Positions 7,754 to 14,667 of a stretch of 30,249 bases of DNA are shown here, piece after piece; the first letter of the stretch is position 1; each line of letters starts with the position of its first letter. The translations under genes were made by a program, and so were the position numbers. The notes beneath the pieces are model-generated. The model saw only the letters and a list, made by a program, of their open reading frames with translations. It had not been told where the DNA came from and ran no database searches. Origin of the DNA: Rugosimonospora acidiphila (GTDB lineage Bacteria; Actinomycetota; Actinomycetes; Mycobacteriales; Micromonosporaceae); contig NZ_BAABJQ010000053.1 in NCBI RefSeq assembly GCF_039543385.1, forward strand, positions 1 through 30,249, read 5' to 3'.

Positions 7754-8653
7754 TCAGCCGTCGCTGCGGCGCGCGGCGGCGAGCCGCCGCGCTTCGGCCT
7801 CCGCACGGGCCCGCTCGTCGCGCACCCGCTGCGGCACGACCTCCTGCCGTGGCGCGGTTGGGCTGAAGTCCAGCCGGTCGACGCCCAGGCCACGCAGGAC
7901 CGCCCGTTCCACGAGGGAGAAGTCCGCCGGGTCGGGCCGGTCGAACCGCATCGGCCGCCGCAGCGCCAGCGGCGGGTTGGTGATCATCCGGGCGACGCCG
8001 AGGACATTCTGCGACACGGCGTGCAGCGTGTACGGGTGCAGCAACACCACGTCGCCGGCCTCGCCGGTCATCTCCACGAAGTCGTGGCACCGCCCGACGA
8101 GGTCATCGAAGTCGAACTCGTCGGGCAGCACACCCTCCGGGTGCTCCCGCAGGAAGCGCGCCACCACCGGTACCGAGTCGGCGGCGACGAACGTGCCGCC
8201 GCCCCGGTGTCGCATGTCGGTCCACAGCACGAACGTCAGCAGGCCCTGCTCGGGCGAGTCCAGGAAGTGCCGGAAGAAGTCGCCGTCCTTGTGCCACCCG
8301 CCCACGTCGGCCGACGGCGGCTGCCAGGGCCGGTCGTCGCCGACACCCAGGTTGGCGATCAGGGAGTCGGCCCACTCCCACGGCAGCCGCATGCGGTCCT
8401 GGCCGCCCAGCAACTCGCGGGCGGCGTGCCAGGCCGCCGGCGCGAATTCGCGGGCGTCGACCGAGGACCGTGGGGCCAGGTGGATGCGCTTCTCCGCCCA
8501 GCCGGACGGGTCGTCGGGGTCGTACCCGAAGCGGATCCAGGCGGTGTCCAGCCACTCGCGGGCCGCCTCGGCGGTGAAGCATCCCCTGATGGTGACGAAC
8601 CCGCGCCGCAGGAAGTGCTCCACCTGTTCGTCGGTCAGGTACTCGAATGGCAT
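7754..8653 (-). CDS. Phytanoyl-CoA dioxygenase (PhyH)-family Fe(II)/2-oxoglutarate oxygenase
   Basis: A 299-residue protein. The start ATG 8653 follows GGAAGGAG (8667-8660 on the minus strand) with six bases between. The double-stranded beta-helix oxygenase signature is present: HKD at 121-123 gives the HxD iron ligands, His211 in LLHPYTLHAVS is the likely distal iron ligand, and Arg222 in GVARMITNPP is placed to bind the 2-oxoglutarate carboxylate. The C-terminal 50 residues are Arg/Ala/Glu-rich and probably helical. Family members hydroxylate small molecules in many pathways; the substrate here is unknown. It is last in a minus-strand unit, 21 bp after the methyltransferase gene and behind the epoxide hydrolase gene, suggesting small-molecule tailoring. 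Confidence 0.88.
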   Translation of the reverse strand: MPFEYLTDEQVEHFLRRGFVTIRGCFTAEAAREWLDTAWIRFGYDPDDPSGWAEKRIHLAPRSSVDAREFAPAAWHAARELLGGQDRMRLPWEWADSLIANLGVGDDRPWQPPSADVGGWHKDGDFFRHFLDSPEQGLLTFVLWTDMRHRGGGTFVAADSVPVVARFLREHPEGVLPDEFDFDDLVGRCHDFVEMTGEAGDVVLLHPYTLHAVSQNVLGVARMITNPPLALRRPMRFDRPDPADFSLVERAVLRGLGVDRLDFSPTAPRQEVVPQRVRDERARAEAEARRLAAARRSDG

Positions 8654-8674
8654 TCCGGCTCCTTCCAACGCGGA

Positions 8675-9496
8675 TCACGGTTTGCGGGCGACGGCCCCGT
8701 ACTGCGGCACCGGATCGGGGAGCCGGCCGTCCTCGCCGGACCCGGCTCGCCACCGTGAGCACGACACCAGCCCCGGCTCCATGACGTCGAGGCCGGCGAG
8801 GAAGCCGGCGAGTTCCGCCCCGGTGCGGGTGCGGATCGGTGGGTCCGCGTTCCGGTTCCAGAACGTCATGGCCTCGGCGTTCGACTCGCCGCCGAGCTCG
8901 GTGGTGGGGTGCGTCAAGGCCAGGTAGCTGCCGGCCGGCACGGCGTCGACGAGCCGCCGGACGATGGCGTCGGCCTGCGCCGCGTCCGTCACGAAATTCA
9001 GCACGCCGAGCATCATGACCGCGACCGGCCGGGTGAAGTCGAGCGTCCGCGCGGCGGCCGCGAGGACCGCGTCGGGGTCGCGGACGTCGGCGTCGAGGTA
9101 GTCGGTGGCTTTTCGCGGGCCCTCGGCCAGCAACGCGCGGGCGTGCGCGAGCACGAGGGGATCGTTGTCGACGTAGACGACGCGGCTGCCGGGCGCGATC
9201 GCCCGGGCGACCTGGTGGGTGTTGTTCGCCGCCGGGAGGCCGGAGCCCAGGTCGAGGAACTGGTCGATGCCCGCCTCGCCGGCCAGGAACCGCACGGCCC
9301 GGAGCAGGAACTGGCGGCTGGCGCGGGCGACCTCGCCGATGACCGGGAACAGCCGGCGCACCCGGTCGCCGACCTGCCGGTCGACCGCGAAATTGTCGGT
9401 GCCGCCGAGCCAGTAGTCCCAGACCCGGGCGTTGTGGGCCACGCTGGTGTCGATGGGTGGCCGTGAATCGTATGCCGGCACGCTGACTCCTGTCAT
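8675..9496 (-). CDS. SAM-dependent methyltransferase, SAV2177/DUF574 family
   Basis: A protein of 273 residues. It carries the family hallmark NARVWDYWLGGTDNFAVDR near residues 22-40, the SAM-binding motif FLDLGSGLP near 80, VVYVDNDP (acidic residue for the ribose) and LTHPTTE. The family is abundant in actinomycetes; characterised functions are few and the acceptor here is unknown. The ATG at 9496 overlaps the stop of the epoxide hydrolase gene by four bases (ATGA). An alternative in-frame GTG at 9481 has AGGAG five bases upstream and would shorten the protein by five residues; the two starts cannot be separated by eye. Either way it is tightly coupled to its neighbours. Confidence 0.9.
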   Translation of the reverse strand: MTGVSVPAYDSRPPIDTSVAHNARVWDYWLGGTDNFAVDRQVGDRVRRLFPVIGEVARASRQFLLRAVRFLAGEAGIDQFLDLGSGLPAANNTHQVARAIAPGSRVVYVDNDPLVLAHARALLAEGPRKATDYLDADVRDPDAVLAAAARTLDFTRPVAVMMLGVLNFVTDAAQADAIVRRLVDAVPAGSYLALTHPTTELGGESNAEAMTFWNRNADPPIRTRTGAELAGFLAGLDVMEPGLVSCSRWRAGSGEDGRLPDPVPQYGAVARKP

Positions 9497-10656
9497 CGCC
9501 TCACCATGCCAAAGAAGGTACGCAGCTCCCGGACGAAGGCGTCGGGTCGTTCCAGGGCAGGGAAGTGGCCGCCACGGTCCAGCACGTTCCAGTACCGGAT
9601 GTCAATGTAGCGCTTGGCCGCCCACCGACGCGAGGGGCGCGGAACGTCCCTGGGGAAGATGGAGCACCCGGTGGGCACGGCCACAGTGTCCACAGTGGAG
9701 GAGGTGAACCACTCCGACACCTGAGCGAAGCTCTCCCAGTACAGCCGGGCGGATGAGGCGCCGGCGGCGGGCAACCAGTAGAGCATCACGACGTCCAGCA
9801 GTTCGTCGGGGCTCATCACGGCCGTGAGGTCACCGTCGTGGTCGGTCCACGTCCAGTACTTCTCGGCGATCCACGCGCACAGGGCGGCGGGCGAGTCGAC
9901 CAGGCCGTACCCGATGGTCTGCGGCCGGGTGGACTGCTGCGCCGCGTACCCGGACCCGTCGCGCTGCTCTTCCGCGAGCATCGCCAGGCTCTCCCGTTCG
10001 AAGTCGGTGAGGTCGTCGAGGGTGGCCGGGTCGGGTGCCGCGATCGGCGGGACCGGGTGAATGCCCACCACATGCTCGGCATCCCGCTGCCCGATGGCGG
10101 TGGTGACGCTGTTGCCCCAGTCGCTGCCGTGGGCGCCGTACCGGTCGTACCCGAGTCGGGCGGCCAGGCGGGCCCAGGCTTCGGCGATGCGCCCCACATC
10201 CCAACCGGCGCCGGTCGGCTTGTCGCTGAACCCGTACCCCGGCAGGGTGGGCAGCACGAGATGGAACGCGTCGGCCGGATCGCCACCGTACGCGGTCGGG
10301 TCGGTCAGCGGGCCGATCACCTTCGTGTACTCCGCCAGCGAGCCGGGCCAACCGTTCGTCACGATCAGCGGAAGTGCCTCGGGGTGCGGGGAGCGCACGT
10401 GCGCGAAGTGGATGCCGAGCCCGTCGATGACGGTGCGGTACTGGGGCAGCGCGTTCAGCCGCGTCTCGGTGGCCCGCCAGTCATACTCTTCGGCCCAGTA
10501 GCGGCACAGCTTCCGCAGGTATGCCAGCGGTACCCCCTGGGACCAGTCGGGCACCGTCTCCGGCTCCGGCCATCGGGTGGCGGCCAGCCGCCGTCGCAGC
10601 TCGGTCAGCTCGGTCTCGGGAACCTCGATCCGGTACGGAACGATCCCGTCATCCAT
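9493..10656 (-). CDS. Epoxide hydrolase-family alpha/beta hydrolase (EHN domain)
   Basis: A protein of 387 residues, the usual size for microsomal-type bacterial epoxide hydrolases. Residues 1 to about 110 match the EHN N-terminal domain (IEVPETELTELRRRLAATRWP, later DWRATETRLNALPQY). The hydrolase core follows with NGWPGS (101-106), LPGYGFSD, the nucleophile elbow AHGSDWGN (Asp179) and the catalytic His in DRGGHFPALERP. An Asp nucleophile with this EHN domain points to ester-intermediate epoxide hydrolysis. The oxyanion-loop motif usually starts with His (HGWPGS) and here starts with Asn. ATG 10656 has GGAGGGAG upstream. It is first in the minus-strand unit with the methyltransferase and PhyH oxygenase, and a seven-copy 16-bp array lies immediately upstream. 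Confidence 0.9.
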   Translation of the reverse strand: MDDGIVPYRIEVPETELTELRRRLAATRWPEPETVPDWSQGVPLAYLRKLCRYWAEEYDWRATETRLNALPQYRTVIDGLGIHFAHVRSPHPEALPLIVTNGWPGSLAEYTKVIGPLTDPTAYGGDPADAFHLVLPTLPGYGFSDKPTGAGWDVGRIAEAWARLAARLGYDRYGAHGSDWGNSVTTAIGQRDAEHVVGIHPVPPIAAPDPATLDDLTDFERESLAMLAEEQRDGSGYAAQQSTRPQTIGYGLVDSPAALCAWIAEKYWTWTDHDGDLTAVMSPDELLDVVMLYWLPAAGASSARLYWESFAQVSEWFTSSTVDTVAVPTGCSIFPRDVPRPSRRWAAKRYIDIRYWNVLDRGGHFPALERPDAFVRELRTFFGMVRR

Positions 10657-10678
10657 CGTGCTGTCTCCCTCCTCGCGA

Positions 10679-10795
10679 GCGGCCCGACGGCAACGCGGCC
10701 CGACTGCAACGCGGCCCGACGGTGGCGTGGCCCGACGGTGGCGCGGCCCGACGGTGGTGCGGCCCGACGGTGGTGCGGCCGACGGTGGCGTGGCC
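10679..10795. repeat. 16-bp minisatellite, seven copies, upstream of the epoxide hydrolase
   Basis: Units start at 10679, 10695, 10711, 10727, 10743, 10759 and 10775 (the last one base short), with a six-base partial to 10795. Consensus GCGGCCCGACGGTGGC; the first two copies end CAAC. The array ends within about 5 bp of the ribosome-binding site of the epoxide hydrolase gene, so it lies in the promoter or 5' UTR of that operon. Its core also occurs at 1911-1934. Confidence 0.93.
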
Positions 10796-10863
10796 TGAGG
10801 TCGGCCCGGTCGGGGCGGCCGGCGCCGCGCACGCCTCGCCTGTCATCGTTGCACCTCTGTTCG

Positions 10864-10920
10864 CGATCGGCTGGGAACGATCGTCTGGAGGGGATCGGCT
10901 GCGGGCGATCGGCTGCCTCA
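10864..10920. repeat. 14-15-bp tandem array, four copies, reaching the rhodanese stop codon
   Basis: The units begin CGATCGGCTG (10864), CGATCGTCTG (10878), GGATCGGCTG (10893) and CGATCGGCTG (10907). The last unit covers the stop codon of the minus-strand rhodanese gene, which hints that the array grew from the gene end. Confidence 0.8.
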
Positions 10921-11370
10921 GCAGTCGCAGGAGGTCCCGATCGCGGTGAGGTCGTCCACCGGTCGGCGCCGCGTGCCGCCGGCGGTCCGCACGGGAAAGC
11001 CCTCCCGGACCCAGTACTCGTAGCCGCCGAGCATCTCCTTGACCGGGAATCCCAGCGCGGCGAAGGCGAGGGCGGCGCGGGTGGCGCCGTTGCAGCCGGG
11101 ACCCCAGCAGTAGGTGACCACGACCGCCCCGGCGGGAATCACCTGTCCGGCGCGGGCCGGGATCTCAGCGGTTGGCAGGTGGACGGCTCCGGGCAGATGC
11201 CCGCGTTCCCAGGCCAGGGTGCCGCGGGTATCCACCACTACCAGGCCGTCCACGGCGGCCTCCAGGTCGGCGTGGACATCGCTGACGTCTGTCTTGAAAC
11301 GCAGGCGGGCGGCGAAGTGGGCGGCGGCCCGTTCGGGCGGCGCGGGCGGAACGGCAAGCACGTTCGACAT
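10918..11370 (-). CDS. Rhodanese-like domain protein with Cys-rich C-terminus
   Basis: A protein of 150 residues. A single rhodanese domain is seen: VVVDTRGTLAWERGHLPGAVHLP at about 44-66, the active-site loop CWGPGCN with Cys88 in the catalytic position and Cys93 as a second loop Cys, and GGYEYWVREGFPV at about 115-127. The chain ends in Cys-Asp-Cys (148-150). Single-domain rhodaneses carry persulfide sulfur or react with thiols; the acceptor is unknown. ATG 11370 is chosen because GAGG lies nine bases upstream; an in-frame ATG at 11379 adds three residues but overlaps that site. The gene is divergent from the GlxA-type regulator with about 70 bp between, so shared regulation is plausible. 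Confidence 0.87.
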   Translation of the reverse strand: MSNVLAVPPAPPERAAAHFAARLRFKTDVSDVHADLEAAVDGLVVVDTRGTLAWERGHLPGAVHLPTAEIPARAGQVIPAGAVVVTYCWGPGCNGATRAALAFAALGFPVKEMLGGYEYWVREGFPVRTAGGTRRRPVDDLTAIGTSCDC

Positions 11371-11429
11371 GGAGAACATCCTCGGGTGGCGCGTGGCGGG
11401 CGGCCAGTGGCGCCAACGCCGCGCTCCGC

Positions 11430-11435
11430 TAAGAT
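11430..11435 (+). promoter_or_regulatory. Candidate -10 element for leaderless GlxA-type transcript
   Basis: TAAGAT is separated from ATG 11442 by six bases. There is no ribosome-binding site. This fits leaderless expression from the short divergent region shared with the rhodanese gene. Confidence 0.6.
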
Positions 11436-11441
11436 CCCGCC

Positions 11442-12416
11442 ATGCTCCAGGTCGCCCGGCGCGGGCCCACCGTGTCGGTGCTCGCCTATGAAGGGATGTC
11501 GGTCTTCGAGATCGGCATCGTCACCGAGGTGTTCGGCCTGCCCCGGCCGGAGTTCGACGTGCCGTGGTATGAACTGAGCGTCTGCGCCGAGCGGCCCGGA
11601 CCGGTCCGAGTCATCGGCGGCGCCAGCCTGAGTACGCCGCACGGTCTGGAGACCTTCGCCGCGGCGCAGACGGTCATCGTGGCCGGCGTGTCCGACGTGG
11701 GCGCCGACCCGTCACCGGAGTTGGTCGCCGCGCTGCGCCGCGCCCACCGGCGGGGCGCCCGCATCATGTCGATCTGCTCGGGCGCCTTCGCTCTCGCCGG
11801 GGCCGGGCTGCTGGACGGGCGCCCGGCCACCACCCACTGGCGCTACGCCGAACGGTTCCGCCACCGCCATCCCGCCGTCGACCTGGACCCCGACGTGCTG
11901 TACATCGACGACGGCACCGTGCTCACCAGCGCCGGCAGCGCCGCCGGGCTCGACCTGTGCCTGCACGTCGTGCGGCGCGACTACGGTGCCGCGATTGCCA
12001 ATGCCGTCGCCCGGCGCCTGGTTATCCAGCCGCACCGCGACGGCGGGCAGGCGCAGTTCATCGAGGCGCCGATGGTCGAGGACCCGTCCGACGACCGGGT
12101 CGCCGCGAGCATGGCCTGGGCCCTCGCGCACCTGGCCGAGACCATCACCGTCGACACTCTCGCCGGCCGGGCGCACCTGTCCGCGCGCAGCTACCTGCGC
12201 CACTTCGCCCGCGCCACCGGCACGACCCCCATCCGCTGGCTCATCGGCCAGCGGATCCAGGCCAGTCTCGCGTTGCTCGAAACGACCGGCACCCCAATCG
12301 AGAAGATTGCCGAGGTGGTGGGGTTCGATACCGCCGTCACCTACCGCCACCACTTCGCCCAACGCATGCGCACCTCGCCATCGGCGTACCGTCGGGCGTT
12401 CCACGCGGTCACGTGA
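11442..12416 (+). CDS. GlxA-family AraC-type transcriptional regulator (DJ-1/PfpI plus AraC HTH)
   Basis: A protein of 324 residues. Residues about 10-175 form a DJ-1/PfpI-like amidotransferase-type sensor domain (VLAYEGMSVFEIGIVTEVFG; ICSGAFALAGAGLLDGRPATTHW, with Cys in the nucleophile-elbow position). Residues about 215-320 carry the paired AraC helix-turn-helix: TVDTLAGRAHLSARSYLRHF and IEKIAEVVGFDTAVTYRHHF, followed by SPSAYRRAF. The full-length architecture is intact. It is divergent from the rhodanese gene and probably controls it or itself; such regulators often act on the adjacent divergent gene. The 3' end overlaps the convergent TetR gene by eight bases. The effector is unknown. 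Confidence 0.92.
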   Translation: MLQVARRGPTVSVLAYEGMSVFEIGIVTEVFGLPRPEFDVPWYELSVCAERPGPVRVIGGASLSTPHGLETFAAAQTVIVAGVSDVGADPSPELVAALRRAHRRGARIMSICSGAFALAGAGLLDGRPATTHWRYAERFRHRHPAVDLDPDVLYIDDGTVLTSAGSAAGLDLCLHVVRRDYGAAIANAVARRLVIQPHRDGGQAQFIEAPMVEDPSDDRVAASMAWALAHLAETITVDTLAGRAHLSARSYLRHFARATGTTPIRWLIGQRIQASLALLETTGTPIEKIAEVVGFDTAVTYRHHFAQRMRTSPSAYRRAFHAVT

Positions 12417-12942
12417 CCGGGTTCCGGGCGCGCAGACCGTCGAGCAGAACCTCGAACATGCGCTGTCGCTGCTGGGCGGAGGCGAAATTCACCGCCGCCG
12501 CGCCGATGAGGCAGCGCAGGACATCGTCGATGTCGACGTCGGCGCGCACGACCCCGGCCTGCTGCGCCCTGGTGAGCAGGGCGCCACCGGCCTCGGCCAG
12601 CGCCCGCGCGCACGCCAGGTGGATCTCCGAGTCGCGGTTGATGGCCGCGGAGACGGCTCGCCTGGTGGTGACGTAGTCGACGAAGCGCTGCAGCCAGCTC
12701 GTCACCGACTGCCACGGGCGGAGCATGGCGGCATTCACCGCGTAGGCGCACACCGCCTCGACCTCGTAGAGGTAGACGTTCTCGATGAGGCTGTCCCGCG
12801 TCGGGAAGTTGCGGTACAGGGTGGCGATCCCGACCCCTGCCCGGCGGGCGACTTCGTCGAGTGCGACGTCGGTGTAGTTGCGTGCGGCGTCGGCGCGATG
12901 CGGCCGCGGGGCGCGGAGCCCCTCGAGCTGCGCGAGGGTCAT
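12409..12942 (-). CDS. TetR-family regulator with a shortened DNA-binding domain
   Basis: A protein of 177 residues. The recognition part of the TetR HTH is clear (VALDEVARRAGVGIATLYRNFPTRDSLIENVY), and the C-terminal ligand domain has ordinary length. The sequence RADAARN that usually opens helix 1 runs directly into YTDVALDEVARR, so about 15 residues that normally form helix 1 and the following turn are missing, without a frameshift. The remaining HTH would lack its usual packing helix, and DNA binding is uncertain. ATG 12942 has GGGAG nine bases upstream; a longer frame to 13026 has no such site. It is convergent with the GlxA-type gene (eight-base overlap). An inverted repeat just upstream could be its operator. 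Target genes are unknown. Confidence 0.82.
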   Translation of the reverse strand: MTLAQLEGLRAPRPHRADAARNYTDVALDEVARRAGVGIATLYRNFPTRDSLIENVYLYEVEAVCAYAVNAAMLRPWQSVTSWLQRFVDYVTTRRAVSAAINRDSEIHLACARALAEAGGALLTRAQQAGVVRADVDIDDVLRCLIGAAAVNFASAQQRQRMFEVLLDGLRARNPVT

Positions 12943-12959
12943 CGGATGGTGCTCCCAAG

Positions 12960-12980
12960 GGTTTGAGCTGTTCGCAAACC
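12960..12980. promoter_or_regulatory. Inverted repeat upstream of the TetR gene, possible operator
   Basis: GGTTTG (12960-12965) and CAAACC (12975-12980) are perfect inverted copies with nine bases between, 18 bp upstream of the TetR start codon. The position suits autoregulation; the short arms leave chance occurrence possible. Confidence 0.4.
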
Positions 12981-13049
12981 GGTCTTCCGGTCCAGCAGGC
13001 CCGGTGACCGGTACGGCCGGAGCCATCGACCGTCGCGCGGGGCCGGATA

Positions 13050-13078
13050 TTGACGGTGCTTCCTCTAAGGGTTACGTT
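13050..13078 (+). promoter_or_regulatory. Candidate sigma70-type promoter of the GH43 gene
   Basis: TTGACG (13050-13055) and TACGTT (13073-13078) are separated by 17 bases, in the least GC-rich part of the spacer. This predicts a 5' UTR of about 150 bases before ATG 13239. Confidence 0.5.
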
Positions 13079-13238
13079 AATCGCCACCAAACATCGACTG
13101 TTGTCTCTGCTGTCGCCCGGCGCGCATGGCGTTCGCTCAGCGTCGAACCGCGTCGGGCGCGCGCCGCCCGATCGCCGCGGCACCGGTCCCCGATGCCGCG
13201 CGCACCGTCCCCGGTGGCAAGGTCACGAAGGGCTCGTC

Positions 13239-14627
13239 ATGAGGAAGCGTCTGCTGCTCCTACCGCTGGTTGCCTCGACCGTCCTGGCGTTCACCGCGCA
13301 GCCGGCGCACGCCGCACCGGTCACCATCACGCCGGGCACGGTGTGGAACGACACCTCCGGCCACGCGATTCAGGCGCACGGCGAGGGGATCACCAAGGTC
13401 GGTAACACCTACTACTGGCTCGGTGAGGACAAGACCAGCGGCTCCCCGTTCCAGAACATCAAGTGCTACTCCTCAACGGACCTGAGTCACTGGACGTTCG
13501 TGGCGAACGTGCTGACCCGTCAGGCCAGCGGCGACCTCGGCCCGAACCGGGTCGTCGAGCGCCCGCACGTCATCTACAACGCCAGCACCGCCACCTACGT
13601 CATGTACATGCACATCGACAACAGCGGCTACTCCGAGCGCAAGGCCGGCGTGGCCACCAGCGGCAGCGTGTGTGGCAGCTACACCTACCGCGGCAGCTTC
13701 AAGCCGCTGGGCCACGACAGCCTGGACGACAACCTGTTCCTCGACGGCGCGACCGGGTACTTCATGAGCGAGGACCGCACCAACGCCAAGCTCCAGATCT
13801 ACCAGCTGTCCCCGGACTTCCTGACCGTCAGCGCGCTGGTGAAGACGCTCAACCAGTACGAGGCGCCGGCGATGGCCAAGATCGGCGGCAGCTACTTCCT
13901 GTTCGGGTCGCACCTGACCGGCTGGTCCACCAACGACAACCAGTACGCGACGGCCACCTCGATCACCGGTACCTGGAGTTCGTGGCGCAGCTTCGCTCCC
14001 GCGGGTACCAACACCTGCAACTCACAGGCCACCGCCATCCTGCCGGTGTCCGGCACCAGCACGACCAGCTACGTGTTCCTGGGCGACCGGTGGAACTCCG
14101 GCAACCTGGCCGATTCCAGGTACGTCTGGGAGCCGTTGACGGTCAGCGGCACCACGGTGTCGATGGCCTGCCAGACGAGCTGGACCATCGACCCGGCGAC
14201 CGGCGCGGTCGGCTCCAGCTCCGGCGGCGGGACGGGCACGGGCACCTCCATCCTCCGGGGTGTCGGTTCGAACCGGTGCCTGGACGTGCCCAACTCGTCC
14301 ACGACGGCCGGCACCCAGGTGGAGATCTGGGACTGCAACGGCGGCGGCAACCAGTCCTGGACCCTCAACTCCAGCAAGGAGCTCACGGTCTACGGCAACA
14401 GGTGCCTGGAGGTCGCCAACCAGTCCACCGCCGCCGGCGCCGCGGCGCAGATCGCGACCTGCACCGGCGCGGGTAACCAGCAGTGGAACCTCAACAGCAA
14501 CGGGACCATCACCGGTGTCCAGTCCGGGTTGTGTCTCGACGTGATCAGCGCCGCCACCGGCAACGGCGCCAAGGTGGAGATCTGGACCTGCAACGGCGGC
14601 ACCAACCAGCAGTGGGTGCGGTCGTAG
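13239..14627 (+). CDS. Secreted GH43-family exo-beta-1,3-galactanase-like enzyme with CBM13
   Basis: A protein of 462 residues, started at ATG 13239 (GAAGGG six bases upstream). Residues 1-26 are a Sec signal peptide ending in AHA. Residues about 28-325 match a GH43 five-bladed propeller of the subfamily with galactan 1,3-beta-galactosidases (AHGEGITKVGNTYYWLGEDK, KCYSSTDLSHW, VVERPHVIYNASTATYVMYMH, SLDDNLFLDG, YEAPAMAKIGGSYFLFGS). A Ser/Gly/Thr linker follows, then a single ricin-type beta-trefoil (about 338-462) with three QxW-type repeats (NQSW, NQQW, NQQW). Known relatives trim the beta-1,3-galactan backbone of arabinogalactans, and CBM13 binds the polymer. The enzyme is presumably extracellular. 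Activity on other galactans or arabinans cannot be excluded. Confidence 0.9.
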   Translation: MRKRLLLLPLVASTVLAFTAQPAHAAPVTITPGTVWNDTSGHAIQAHGEGITKVGNTYYWLGEDKTSGSPFQNIKCYSSTDLSHWTFVANVLTRQASGDLGPNRVVERPHVIYNASTATYVMYMHIDNSGYSERKAGVATSGSVCGSYTYRGSFKPLGHDSLDDNLFLDGATGYFMSEDRTNAKLQIYQLSPDFLTVSALVKTLNQYEAPAMAKIGGSYFLFGSHLTGWSTNDNQYATATSITGTWSSWRSFAPAGTNTCNSQATAILPVSGTSTTSYVFLGDRWNSGNLADSRYVWEPLTVSGTTVSMACQTSWTIDPATGAVGSSSGGGTGTGTSILRGVGSNRCLDVPNSSTTAGTQVEIWDCNGGGNQSWTLNSSKELTVYGNRCLEVANQSTAAGAAAQIATCTGAGNQQWNLNSNGTITGVQSGLCLDVISAATGNGAKVEIWTCNGGTNQQWVRS

Positions 14628-14645
14628 CCGCCGGCGCGGCGCCGT

Positions 14646-14666
14646 CCCACCCCGGCGGCCGGTGGG
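14646..14666. terminator. Possible bidirectional terminator hairpin
   Basis: CCCACC (14646-14651) pairs with GGTGGG (14661-14666) between the convergent GH43 and beta-helix genes. There is no T-run. Confidence 0.4.
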
Positions 14667-14667
14667 G

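Noticed and set aside
7149..8927. A 592-residue plus-strand frame.
   Set aside because: It runs through the PemK-like gene in another frame and antisense to the PhyH gene; no domain is recognised.
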